DNA of 64,000 nt from Streptomyces hawaiiensis (GTDB lineage Bacteria > Actinomycetota > Actinomycetes > Streptomycetales > Streptomycetaceae), in the NCBI RefSeq assembly GCF_004803895.1, contig NZ_CP021978.1, positions 7,626,001 to 7,690,000 on the forward strand, written 5' to 3'. The position numbers were made by a program, and so were the translations under genes. The notes beneath the pieces are model-generated. The model saw only the letters and a list, made by a program, of their open reading frames with translations, did not search any database and had not been told where the DNA came from. How positions within the stretch are numbered: position 1 is the first letter of the stretch; every line of letters starts with the position of its first letter. Shown here piece by piece: positions 53,002 through 61,196 of this stretch.

Positions 53002-54468
53002 GTGAGCAAGGACGCCGTGAACACGGCTGCGGCCACGCCGCGTACCGATGCGGCCGCAGTGCCCGCGGACGCGGGCGACGCCGGCTACAGCAAGGACCTC
53101 AAGGCCCGCCACGTCAACATGATCGCCATCGGAGGCGCGATCGGCACCGGGCTCTTCCTGGGCGCGGGCGGCCGCCTCCACAACGCGGGACCGGCGCTGG
53201 CGATCGCGTACCTGGTCTGCGGCATCTTCGCCTTCTTCGTGGTCCGGGCCCTCGGTGAGCTCGTGCTCTACCGCCCGTCCTCGGGCTCTTTCGTGTCGTA
53301 CGCGCGCGAGTTCCTCGGCGAGAAGGGCGCGTACGTCGCCGGCTGGATGTACTTCCTCAACTGGTCGACCACCGGCATCGCCGACATCACCGCGATCGCG
53401 CTCTACACGCACTACTGGAGCCTGTTCACCGACATCCCGCAGTGGATGCTGGCGCTGGTCGCCCTCGCGGTGGTGCTGGCCGTGAACCTGATCTCGGTGA
53501 AGTACTTCGGCGAGATGGAGTTCTGGTTCGCGATCATCAAGGTCGCCACGCTGATCGGCTTCATGTTCATCGGCATCTTCCTGCTCGCCACGCAGCACGA
53601 GGTGGGGGGCCAGACCCCGGGCCTGGGCGTCATCACCGACAACGGAGGGGTCTTCCCGCACGGCATGATGCCGGTCGTCCTGGTCATGCAGGGCGTGATC
53701 TTCGCGTACGCCGCGCTGGAGCTGGTCGGTGTCGCCGCGGGTGAGACCGCCGAGCCGGAGAAGGTCGTCCCGCGCGCGGTGAACTCGATCATGTGGCGCG
53801 TGGGCCTCTTCTACGTCGGCTCGGTCGTCCTGCTCGCCCTGCTCCTGCCGGGTTCGCTCTACTCGGCCGACCAGAGCCCCTTCGTCACGGTGCTGTCGAA
53901 GATCGGCGTCCCGGCCGCGGGCGACGTGATGAACCTGGTGGTCCTGACGGCCGCCATGTCCTCCCTCAACTCCGGCCTGTACTCCACGGGCCGCATCCTG
54001 CGTTCCATGGCGATGGCGGGATCCGCCCCGAAGTTCACCGCCCGCATGAACCGCAGCCAGGTCCCCTACGGCGGCATCCTGCTGACCTGCGCGGTGTGCG
54101 TGCTCGGCGTCGGCCTGAACTTCCTCGTGCCGGCCCAGGCCTTCGAGATCGTTCTGAACGTGGCCTCCCTCGGCATCATCAGCACCTGGGTGATCATCAT
54201 GGTGTGCCACCTGGTCTTCGTCCGCCGCGCCAAGGCCGGCCAGGTCACCCGCCCCTCCTTCCGCCTCTTCGCCAGCCCGGTCACGGAGATCACCACGATC
54301 GCCTTCCTGCTGGCCTGCCTCGGCATGATGTGGAACGACCCCGAGGTCGGCCGCAGGACCCTCCTGCTCATCCCGCTGATCGCGGTCATGCTGGTAGCGG
54401 GCTGGTTCGGCGTCCGCCGCCGGGTCTCGCAGACGGCGGACCAGGAGCTGTCGCAGCTGACGAAGTAG
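53002..54468 (+). CDS. Amino acid permease (AAT/APC family)
   Basis: This 488-residue permease has 12 predicted helices. Characteristic blocks are HVNMIAIGGAIGTGLFLGAG, RALGELVLYRPSSGSFVSYARE, VGVAAGETAEPEKVVPRAVN and MSSLNSGLYSTGRIL, as in GABA/aspartate/lysine permeases. It imports amino acids with protons. The exact substrate is unclear. GTG at 53002 directly follows a perfect palindrome GTGGATCCAC (52991-53000), which may affect translation. It is divergent from the MerR gene. Confidence 0.92.
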   Translation: MSKDAVNTAAATPRTDAAAVPADAGDAGYSKDLKARHVNMIAIGGAIGTGLFLGAGGRLHNAGPALAIAYLVCGIFAFFVVRALGELVLYRPSSGSFVSYAREFLGEKGAYVAGWMYFLNWSTTGIADITAIALYTHYWSLFTDIPQWMLALVALAVVLAVNLISVKYFGEMEFWFAIIKVATLIGFMFIGIFLLATQHEVGGQTPGLGVITDNGGVFPHGMMPVVLVMQGVIFAYAALELVGVAAGETAEPEKVVPRAVNSIMWRVGLFYVGSVVLLALLLPGSLYSADQSPFVTVLSKIGVPAAGDVMNLVVLTAAMSSLNSGLYSTGRILRSMAMAGSAPKFTARMNRSQVPYGGILLTCAVCVLGVGLNFLVPAQAFEIVLNVASLGIISTWVIIMVCHLVFVRRAKAGQVTRPSFRLFASPVTEITTIAFLLACLGMMWNDPEVGRRTLLLIPLIAVMLVAGWFGVRRRVSQTADQELSQLTK

Positions 54469-54499
54469 CAGGTCACGGCCGTTGTCAGTGGCCGCGCCC

Positions 54500-54548
54500 A
54501 CGGTGGCGTCATGTCGGGGATCACGTATGTCCGGGGTGACGCCACCGT
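54500..54548. terminator. Hairpin after the permease gene
   Basis: ACGGTGGCGTCA (54500-54511) pairs perfectly with TGACGCCACCGT (54537-54548) across a 25-base loop between convergent genes. It can serve as a terminator on both strands. It overlaps a possible gene remnant. Confidence 0.6.
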
Positions 54549-54555
54549 TCCGTCG
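54511..54555 (+). pseudogene. Possible N-terminal remnant of a macro-domain gene
   Basis: From ATG at 54511 the frame reads MSGITYVRGDATVPSV, very like the start of actinobacterial macro-domain (ADP-ribose-binding) proteins, where (I)xYVRGDATxP begins the fold. The expected IAHVCNDxGGWGKGF sequence does not follow. The frame drifts into unrelated sequence over the arginase end. If real, it is a short relic. The match is too short to be sure. Confidence 0.3.
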
Positions 54556-54602
54556 GTGAACCACGACCACGGCGAGTACACCCCGGGCGGGGACAGGCCG
54601 GC

Positions 54603-55490
54603 TCAGCCCTGGCTGTCGAAGGCCCGCACCAGGCAGCCGCACAGGTCCCGCGTCAGGGTGCCATCGGGGTCCAGCCGGGGGTTGAAGATCGTGACGGTCA
54701 GGCCGACGGCACCGCCGCCGGACAGGGCCGTGCGCAGCACGCTCTCCAGCTCCTGCCAGGTCAGACCGTCCGGCTGCCGGTAGTCGACGGCGGGCATGAC
54801 CGCGTCGTCCAGGACGTCGACGTCGAGATGGACCCAGTACCCGGCGTCCGCGCCGCCGCCGGTCAGCAGCCCGACCGCGCGCCGGGCCGCCTCGGCCGCG
54901 CCCAGGGCGCGCACGGTGTCCAGTTCCAGCGCGTGCAGCGCGGACGGCAGCGGTTGCATCCCGTACGCCGCGGACTCCTCAGCGTCCCGGAACCCCAGGG
55001 CGACGACGTCCTCGTCCCGCACGAGCGGGCCCCTGCCCTCCAGGTCGGCCAGCACGCGCGGGCCGCGCCCGGTGGCCAGGGCGAGTTCCATGGAGGCCAC
55101 CTCACCGGCCGGCTCCGCCGACGGCTGGTAGAAGTCAGTGTGCCCGTCCAGGAAGAGCAGTCCGTGCCGGTCGCGGCGGCGCAGCGCGAGCAGGTTGCCG
55201 AGCAGCACGCTGCAGTCGCCGCCGAGCACGACGGGGAACCGGCCCCGGTCGAGGACCTCGCCCACGACGTCGGCCAGCGCCACGGAGTAGGCGGCGATGC
55301 CGCCCGGGTTCAGAACTCCCGTCCCCGGGTCCCTCTCCGGGTCGTACGGGGGTGGCTCGACCCGGCCCGCGTGCACCGCCCCGAGCCGCTTGGCCAGCCC
55401 GGCCCCGAGAAGCGCCGCCGGCAGGTCCTCGACACCGGTGGGGCGCAGCCCGAGCACGGACGGTGCCTCGACGATCGCCACGTTCCGCAC
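54603..55490 (-). CDS. Arginase/agmatinase-family ureohydrolase
   Basis: This 295-residue enzyme has the binuclear manganese motifs VLGGDCSVLLG, LFLDGHTDFY (Asp/His ligands) and WVHLDVDVLDD, with PDGLTWQELESVLRTAL after the last. Arginase cleaves arginine to ornithine and urea, and near relatives act on agmatine or formiminoglutamate. Which substrate applies here is open. GTG at 55490 has GAGGAG six bases upstream. Its 5' side is a 633-base non-coding region with minisatellites. Confidence 0.9.
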   Translation of the reverse strand: MRNVAIVEAPSVLGLRPTGVEDLPAALLGAGLAKRLGAVHAGRVEPPPYDPERDPGTGVLNPGGIAAYSVALADVVGEVLDRGRFPVVLGGDCSVLLGNLLALRRRDRHGLLFLDGHTDFYQPSAEPAGEVASMELALATGRGPRVLADLEGRGPLVRDEDVVALGFRDAEESAAYGMQPLPSALHALELDTVRALGAAEAARRAVGLLTGGGADAGYWVHLDVDVLDDAVMPAVDYRQPDGLTWQELESVLRTALSGGGAVGLTVTIFNPRLDPDGTLTRDLCGCLVRAFDSQG

Positions 55491-55698
55491 GTCCGGCTCC
55501 TCGATCGGCCCGACAACGCCGCCGGACCGACGCGCCCGGCGCACTGATCCACCGTAGTGCCAGGGGCAGGAGGAAGCGCGGCCGTGCGTGCGATCGAGCA
55601 GAGGGGACAGGTGCTGACGCTCGGCAGACCTGGTGCCCGGGGCTATTACCCGGCGCAGCGGGGTGCCGCTACGCCCACCCGCGCCGTCCTGGCGGTGC

Positions 55699-55853
55699 GA
55701 CCGCCCGCACCTGGGCGGGAACCGGGGCCCCGACGGCAGACCGCCCGCGCCCGGGGGAACCGGGGCCCCGACGGCAGTGGGCCGCGCCCGGGCGGAGCCG
55801 GGGCCCCGACGGCAGACCGCCCGCACTCGGGCGGAACCAGGTCCCCGACGGCA
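55699..55853. repeat. Minisatellite 1: four 38-40 base repeats
   Basis: Units at 55699-55738, 55739-55776, 55777-55814 and 55815-55853 share a CCGCCCGC-type start, a GGGCGGAACC middle and the constant end CCCCGACGGCA. A fifth, partial unit (GTGGGCCGCACC) begins at 55854. The units alternate between GACCGCCC and GTGGGCC starts. The array suggests slippage, and copy number may differ between strains. Confidence 0.85.
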
Positions 55854-55957
55854 GTGGGCCGCACCGCCGGCAGCCCTGAGGGGCCGGGCTGCCGGACGCA
55901 AGCGGAGCAGGGCCGGCGGACCGAGCCAGGCGGCCCCGCTCGGCACCGAGTGCGGCC

Positions 55958-56086
55958 AGGCCACCCGGAGCCCAGCAGTACGGCTGTCGCCCGCTGCCAG
56001 GCCGCCCGGGGTTGAGCAGTACCGGTGTCGCCCCTCCGCCAGGCGCCACCCGGAGCCCAGCAGAACCGCCGCCGCCGCCCGCTGCC
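55958..56086. repeat. Minisatellite 2: three 41-46 base repeats
   Basis: Copies at 55958-55998, 55999-56040 and 56041-56086 each run from AGGCC(A/G)CCCGG through an AGCAG core to a CGCC-type end. They lie right against the 3' end of the M1 peptidase gene. A link to the array at 55.7 kb is not visible beyond similar base composition. Confidence 0.75.
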
Positions 56087-56123
56087 ACTCCCGGCGACCG
56101 AAGCCCGTGCAGGACCAGGTCTG

Positions 56124-57653
56124 TCAGCGCCTCCGTTCGTGCTCCCCATGCTCGTGCTCCCCGTGCCCGTGCACCCCGTTCGTCGCCGCGATTCTCTTCC
56201 ACGACCGGGGCTGCGCAACCACCCCCGGCGCCTTCGCCACGGCCGCGGCCCGGGCCGCCGGCACCCCCGGCTTCGACGGCTGGAACAGCCACGTGTCGAA
56301 GAGGGCGGCCAGCGGCTTGCCCGAGACCTCCTCCGCATACCGCCGGAAGTCCGCCACCGACGCGTTGCCGTGGGCGTACTTCGACGGCCAGCCCTTCAGG
56401 ACCGTGAAGAACGCCTCGTCGCCGATCTTGTTGCGCAGCGCCTGCACGGCCAGTGCGCCACGGTCGTAGACCGCGATGTCGAACTGGCTGGCCGGGCCGG
56501 GATCCCCGGGCTTCACCGTCCAGAACGGGTCGTCGGCCGGATGCGAGGCGTACACGTAGTCGGCGAGTTCCCGCGCCGTGCCTTCGCCCTCGTGCTCGGA
56601 CCACAGCCACTGCGCGTACCGCGCGAACCCCTCGTTGATCCAGATGTCCTTCCAGCCCTTGAGCGACACGTCGTCGCCGTACCACTGGTGGGCCAGCTCA
56701 TGCACGACGACGGACACGTTCGACCCGTTGGCGAACTGCCGCGGGCTGTAGAACGGCCGGGTCTGGGTCTCCAGCGCGTACCCGGTGTCCGTGTTCGGCA
56801 CGTACCCGCCGAGCGCGTTGTACGGGTACGGCCCGAAGTACCCGGCCAGCCAGTCCGCGATCTCCCCGGTCCGTTCGATGCTCGCCCGCGCCGCCCCGGC
56901 ATGGGCGCCGAGATCCTTGCTGTAGGCGTTGAGGACCGGAATGCCGCCCTCCGTCGTGCCGGTCGTGATGTCGAACTTCCCGACCGCGAGCGTGGCGAGG
57001 TAGGTGGTCTGCGGTTGGTCGGACCGCCAGTTCCAGCGGGTCCAGCCGAGCCGTGAACTCGTCGACTGAAGCGTGCCGTTGGAGATGGCCTGGGTGCCGT
57101 CCGGGACCAGTACGGACACGTCGTAGGTGGCCTTGTCCAGCGGATGGTCGTTGCTCGGGAACCACCACGCCGCCGCCTCCGGCTCGTTCGCCGCGACGCC
57201 CCCGTCCGGGGTGCGGTGCCAGCTGGTGAATCCGTAGGCCTTCTTCGACGACGGCACCCCGCGGTAGCGCACGACGACCGTGACGGACGCGCCCTTGGCC
57301 AGCGGGCTCCTCGGCGTGATCTCCAGCTCGTGTTCGCCCGAGGTCCGGAACGACGCCTTCGCTCCGTCGACGCGCACCTCGCCGACGTCCAGCAGAAAGT
57401 CCAGGTTGAAGCTCGACAGGTCCTGCGTGGCGCGGGCCACGAGGGTGGCCGTGCCCTCCAGCTCGTCCGTGGCCGGCTGGTACTTCAGCCGGAGGTCGTA
57501 GTGGGAGACGTCGTATCCGCCGTTGCCGTAGGCCGGGTAGTAGGGGTCGCCGATACCCGGCGCGCCGGGGGAGTAGGGGGCGGCCGATGCCGGGATCGCC
57601 AGCAGGAGAACGGCCGCTGCCAGGGCTCCCGGCGCGATGATTCTGCGGTGCAC
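56124..57653 (-). CDS. Secreted M1-family metallopeptidase
   Basis: This 509-residue aminopeptidase has a signal peptide (GALAAAVLLLAIPASAAP) and an N-terminal beta domain. The zinc site is His318, Glu319, His322 (HELAHQWYG) and Glu341 (NEGFARY), the full HExxH-x18-E pattern. The exopeptidase GxMEN motif is replaced by TGYALETQTRP, as often in actinobacterial members. The protein lacks the large C-terminal helical domain of PepN. It ends in a His-rich tail, HGHGEHEHGEHERRR. GTG at 57653 has GGAG six bases upstream. It is divergent from the S15-like hydrolase. Confidence 0.92.
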   Translation of the reverse strand: MHRRIIAPGALAAAVLLLAIPASAAPYSPGAPGIGDPYYPAYGNGGYDVSHYDLRLKYQPATDELEGTATLVARATQDLSSFNLDFLLDVGEVRVDGAKASFRTSGEHELEITPRSPLAKGASVTVVVRYRGVPSSKKAYGFTSWHRTPDGGVAANEPEAAAWWFPSNDHPLDKATYDVSVLVPDGTQAISNGTLQSTSSRLGWTRWNWRSDQPQTTYLATLAVGKFDITTGTTEGGIPVLNAYSKDLGAHAGAARASIERTGEIADWLAGYFGPYPYNALGGYVPNTDTGYALETQTRPFYSPRQFANGSNVSVVVHELAHQWYGDDVSLKGWKDIWINEGFARYAQWLWSEHEGEGTARELADYVYASHPADDPFWTVKPGDPGPASQFDIAVYDRGALAVQALRNKIGDEAFFTVLKGWPSKYAHGNASVADFRRYAEEVSGKPLAALFDTWLFQPSKPGVPAARAAAVAKAPGVVAQPRSWKRIAATNGVHGHGEHEHGEHERRR

Positions 57654-57863
57654 GCAAGGCTCCAAGTCGTAGGGTGCCGAGGTCTTCCGGAGTCTGTCTG
57701 GAGCCTGTTGACTCCCCGTGCCTTGATCATGTCCATGGCCCCCGCTGTCACACGATCGCCATTCGGCCGACATGAGACACCCGCCCCGGAGGCTCCCCCC
57801 GGACACGCCGGTCCGTCAGCTGCCCTCTTCTGAACAGGAGTTCACCGATGTAGCGTCCGGCGC

Positions 57864-59828
57864 ATGCCGAAACGCACGCGCTTCACGACCTGGAGACCGC
57901 TCGCGACGGCGGCCGCGGCCGCCCTCTTGGCCACACTGCTCACCCCGGCGGCCGCACAGGCCGCCCAGACCGCCCCGCGCGGGAGCGAACCCGTCTACTC
58001 CTACGACAACGCCATCCGCGAGGCCGTCTGGGTGGACACCGGACTCGACGGCGACCGCGACGGAAAAACCGACCGTGTCGCCGTCGACATCGTCCGCCCC
58101 CGCGAAACCGCCCGCCAGGGCCGCAAAGTCCCCGTCATCATGGACGCCAGCCCGTACTACTCCTGCTGCGGGCGCGGCAACGAGAGCCAGAGGAAGACGT
58201 ACGACGCGCAGGGCCGCGTCGCACAGATGCCGCTGTACTACGACAACTACTTCGTCCCGCGCGGCTACGCGTTCGTCGGCGTGGACCTGGCCGGAACCAA
58301 CCGCTCCGACGGCTGCGTCGACGTCGGCGGCCGCTCCGACGTCCAGTCCGCGAAGGCCGTCGTCGACTGGCTGAACGGCCGCGCCAAGGCCTACACGAGC
58401 CGCACCGGCACCACCCGCGCCCAGGCCGGCTGGACCAACGGCCGCACCGGCATGATCGGCAAGAGCTGGGACGGCACCATCGCCAACGGCGTCGCCGCCA
58501 CCGGCGTCAAGGGCCTGAAGACCATCGTCCCGATCAGCGCCATCTCCTCCTGGTACGACTACTACTTCCAGCAGGGCGCCCCGCTCTACGACTCCGGCCC
58601 CGAGTGGCTCTCCGACTACGTCAACGGCCCCGACGCCCGCGCCAAGTGCGCAGCCGTGCAGCAGAAGCTCGTCGACGGCGCCCCGCGCACCGGCGACCGG
58701 ACCCCGCTGTGGACCGAGCGCGACTACGTCACGGCCGCGCGCAAGGTCAAGGCCAGCGTCTTCCTGATCCACGGCATGCAGGACCTCAACGTCCGCATGA
58801 AGCACGTCGGCCAGTGGTGGGACGCCCTGGCGAAGAACGGCGTCGAGCGCAAGATCTGGCTGTCGCAGACCGGCCATGTCGACCCCTTCGACTTCCGGCG
58901 CGCGGAGTGGGTCGAGACGCTGCACCGCTGGTTCGACCACGAACTCATGGGCTACGACAACGGCATCGACCGCGAGCCCATGGCCGACATCGAACGCGGG
59001 CCGGACCAGTGGACCACGTCCAGGGTCTGGCCGCCGAGCGGCACCCGCGCCGCCACCCTGCGCCCCGACCGGGGCGACCAGGCCGGCGTCGGCACCCTCG
59101 GCCTGCACCGCGGCCACGGCACCGAGAGCTTCACCGACGACCCGAAGCTGAGCGAGAGCGACTGGGCCGCGCACATCGACGAGCCGACACCGGAGAAGGC
59201 CGGGTTCGTCAGCGGGCCGCTCACCCGCGACCTGCGCCTGTCCGGATCCTCCGAGGTCACCGTCACCGCGACGCCCTCCACCCCGACGGCCCATCTCTCC
59301 GCCGTCCTCGTGGACATCGGCCCCGCCGCCATCCGCGACTACGCCGATGCCGGCGAAGGCATCACCACCCTCGCCGACCGCACCTGCTGGGGCGCGAGCA
59401 CCGCCGGCGACAGCTCCTGCTTCAAGGAGACCAAGGCGAAGACCGCGGACGTCGACTACACGGTCGTCAGCCGCGGCTGGGCCGACCTCGGCAACCACGC
59501 CTCGGACCACAAGGGCGCCCCGCTCACTCCGGGCCAGCGGTACACGATCACCCTCGACCTGGCGGCGACCGACCACGTCGTGCCCGAGGGCCACCGCCTG
59601 GCGCTGATCGTCGCGGGCACCGACCAGGGCCTCATCGACCCTCCCGCCGACAGGCCCGAGCTCACGCTCGACCTGTCCCGCACCTCGGCGCGCATCCCCT
59701 TCGTCGGCGGAGCCACCGCCTTCGCCCGCGCCACCACACATGCCGCGTCCGCCGCCCCCGAGGCCACGGTCCTGGACGGCGTACGGGAGCCGCGCACCAC
59801 GCACCGCGTCCCGGAGGCGAGCCAGTGA
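57864..59828 (+). CDS. Secreted X-Pro dipeptidyl-peptidase/CocE-type serine hydrolase
   Basis: This 654-residue exported protein has a signal peptide ending near AAAQAAQT. The nucleophile is Ser201 in GKSWDGT, with RGYAFVGVDLAGTNRSDG ahead of it. The catalytic Asp and His are expected near FLIHGMQDLNV and QTGHVDPFDF. The C-terminal jelly-roll domain includes DHVVPEGHRLALIVAGTD. It belongs to peptidase family S15 / CocE-NonD and probably removes Xaa-Pro dipeptides from peptides outside the cell. Its stop overlaps the start of the M14 gene, so the two are coupled. Confidence 0.92.
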   Translation: MPKRTRFTTWRPLATAAAAALLATLLTPAAAQAAQTAPRGSEPVYSYDNAIREAVWVDTGLDGDRDGKTDRVAVDIVRPRETARQGRKVPVIMDASPYYSCCGRGNESQRKTYDAQGRVAQMPLYYDNYFVPRGYAFVGVDLAGTNRSDGCVDVGGRSDVQSAKAVVDWLNGRAKAYTSRTGTTRAQAGWTNGRTGMIGKSWDGTIANGVAATGVKGLKTIVPISAISSWYDYYFQQGAPLYDSGPEWLSDYVNGPDARAKCAAVQQKLVDGAPRTGDRTPLWTERDYVTAARKVKASVFLIHGMQDLNVRMKHVGQWWDALAKNGVERKIWLSQTGHVDPFDFRRAEWVETLHRWFDHELMGYDNGIDREPMADIERGPDQWTTSRVWPPSGTRAATLRPDRGDQAGVGTLGLHRGHGTESFTDDPKLSESDWAAHIDEPTPEKAGFVSGPLTRDLRLSGSSEVTVTATPSTPTAHLSAVLVDIGPAAIRDYADAGEGITTLADRTCWGASTAGDSSCFKETKAKTADVDYTVVSRGWADLGNHASDHKGAPLTPGQRYTITLDLAATDHVVPEGHRLALIVAGTDQGLIDPPADRPELTLDLSRTSARIPFVGGATAFARATTHAASAAPEATVLDGVREPRTTHRVPEASQ

Positions 59829-61111
59829 CCCGAGACACCACCCGCGTCGGCGCCCTGATCCTGGCCACCGCGGCCCTCACGGCCTCCCTGGTCGCCGCAC
59901 CGGCCCAGGCGGCCACCGGCTCCCCGCCGCGCACCGGCTTCGAGCAGTCGAACGGCGCCCGCTGGACCACCCAGCCCGAGGAACAGGACTTCCTCAAGGC
60001 CGTCGACCGGTCCAGTGCCCGCGTCCTCCTGACCCGCTTCGGCACCACGAAGCAGGACCGCCCGCTCCAGCTGGTGCGGATCGGCAACCGCCCGAGCCCC
60101 AACAAGGTGCTGCTCATCTGCAGCCAGCACGGCGACGAACCCTCCGGCCGCGAGGCCTGCCTGACCACCGTCCGCGACCTCGCGTACGCCCGCGACAGCC
60201 GCACCCGGCGCTTCCTGGACCGCACCACGGTTCTGGTCGTGCCCACCGCCAACCCCGACGGCCGGGCCGCGAACACCCGCGGCAACGGCGACGGTGTCGA
60301 CATCAACCGCGACCACCTCGCCCTGAAGACCGCCGAGGGCCGTGCCCTGGCCGCCCTCATCCGCGACCAGCGCCCCGACATCGTCTACGACCTGCACGAG
60401 TACGGCGCCACCCCGCCGTACTACGACAGGGACCTCTTCGACCTGTGGCCGCGCAACCTCAACACCCACGAGGCGGTCCACGACGAGGCGCAGACCCTGT
60501 CCGAGTCGTACGTCCGGCCCACCGCCCGGCGGGCCGGCCACTCGACCGGCACCTACGGCATCTGGACCGACCCGGAGACCGGTGAGCCGGTCAAGCAGGT
60601 CGCCGGGGACGGACAGGAGCGCATTCTGCGCAACATGTCCGGTGTGAAGCACTCCGTCGGACTGCTCATCGAGAGCCGCGTGGACCCGCTCACCGAGGCG
60701 GAGAAGGCGGACGAGGCACTGAACAACCGCCGCCGGGTCACCTCCCAACTCGACGCCCTCAAGGGTCTGTTCGGCTACACCGACCAGCGCCGGGGCCGGA
60801 TCGAGGCGGCGACGGCCAGGGCCCGGCTCGCCGGCTACGCGACCACCGGCCCCGTCTACGTCGGCGGCGCCGACAACGACCCGCCCGAACCGGCTGAAAT
60901 CATCCAGAACCCACCCTGCGGATACCGGCTCACCGCAGCCCAGTACGCCGAGGTGGGCGACGAACTCGCGCTGCACGGTGTGCGCGTACGCAAGGACGGC
61001 GAGGGGGTGCTCGTGCCCCTGCGCCAGCCCCTGCGGGCGCTAGTGCCGCTGCTGCTCGACGACCGGGCCGAGTACCGCCTGACCGGAGGTTCATCCGAAA
61101 CCGCATGTTGA
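59825..61111 (+). CDS. Secreted M14-family zinc carboxypeptidase-like protein
   Basis: This 428-residue protein has a signal peptide (ALILATAALTASLVAAPAQA). Its zinc ligands are His102 and Glu105 (SQHGDEPSG) and His191 (YDLHEYG), with the catalytic Glu probably Glu283 (LLIESRV). VPTANPDGRAANTRGN and DINRDHLAL are the substrate-site signatures of M14. GTG at 59825 overlaps the upstream TGA (GTGA). Together with the S15-like and M1 enzymes it forms a set of extracellular peptide-trimming enzymes. Confidence 0.93.
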   Translation: MTRDTTRVGALILATAALTASLVAAPAQAATGSPPRTGFEQSNGARWTTQPEEQDFLKAVDRSSARVLLTRFGTTKQDRPLQLVRIGNRPSPNKVLLICSQHGDEPSGREACLTTVRDLAYARDSRTRRFLDRTTVLVVPTANPDGRAANTRGNGDGVDINRDHLALKTAEGRALAALIRDQRPDIVYDLHEYGATPPYYDRDLFDLWPRNLNTHEAVHDEAQTLSESYVRPTARRAGHSTGTYGIWTDPETGEPVKQVAGDGQERILRNMSGVKHSVGLLIESRVDPLTEAEKADEALNNRRRVTSQLDALKGLFGYTDQRRGRIEAATARARLAGYATTGPVYVGGADNDPPEPAEIIQNPPCGYRLTAAQYAEVGDELALHGVRVRKDGEGVLVPLRQPLRALVPLLLDDRAEYRLTGGSSETAC

Positions 61112-61196
61112 GAGGGGTGAAATTGCGCCACACGTGGTAGCAGCGTTACGGAGGACCTACGCCCTCCTCTGCATTTCCCGATGAAAGGTGCCGCCA

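Larger units (their letters stand above)
55491..56123. other. 633-base intergenic region dominated by minisatellites
   Basis: No gene is supported here. Long frames are open on both strands only because the repeats lack stops, and their translations are Pro/Arg/Gly-rich. The region holds two tandem-repeat blocks listed separately. It lies upstream of the arginase-family gene and downstream of the M1 peptidase, both on the minus strand. Confidence 0.75.

Noticed and set aside
55633..56469. Long open frames over the minisatellites
   Set aside because: They are open only because the repeats lack stop codons. The translations are Pro/Arg-rich and have no start signal.
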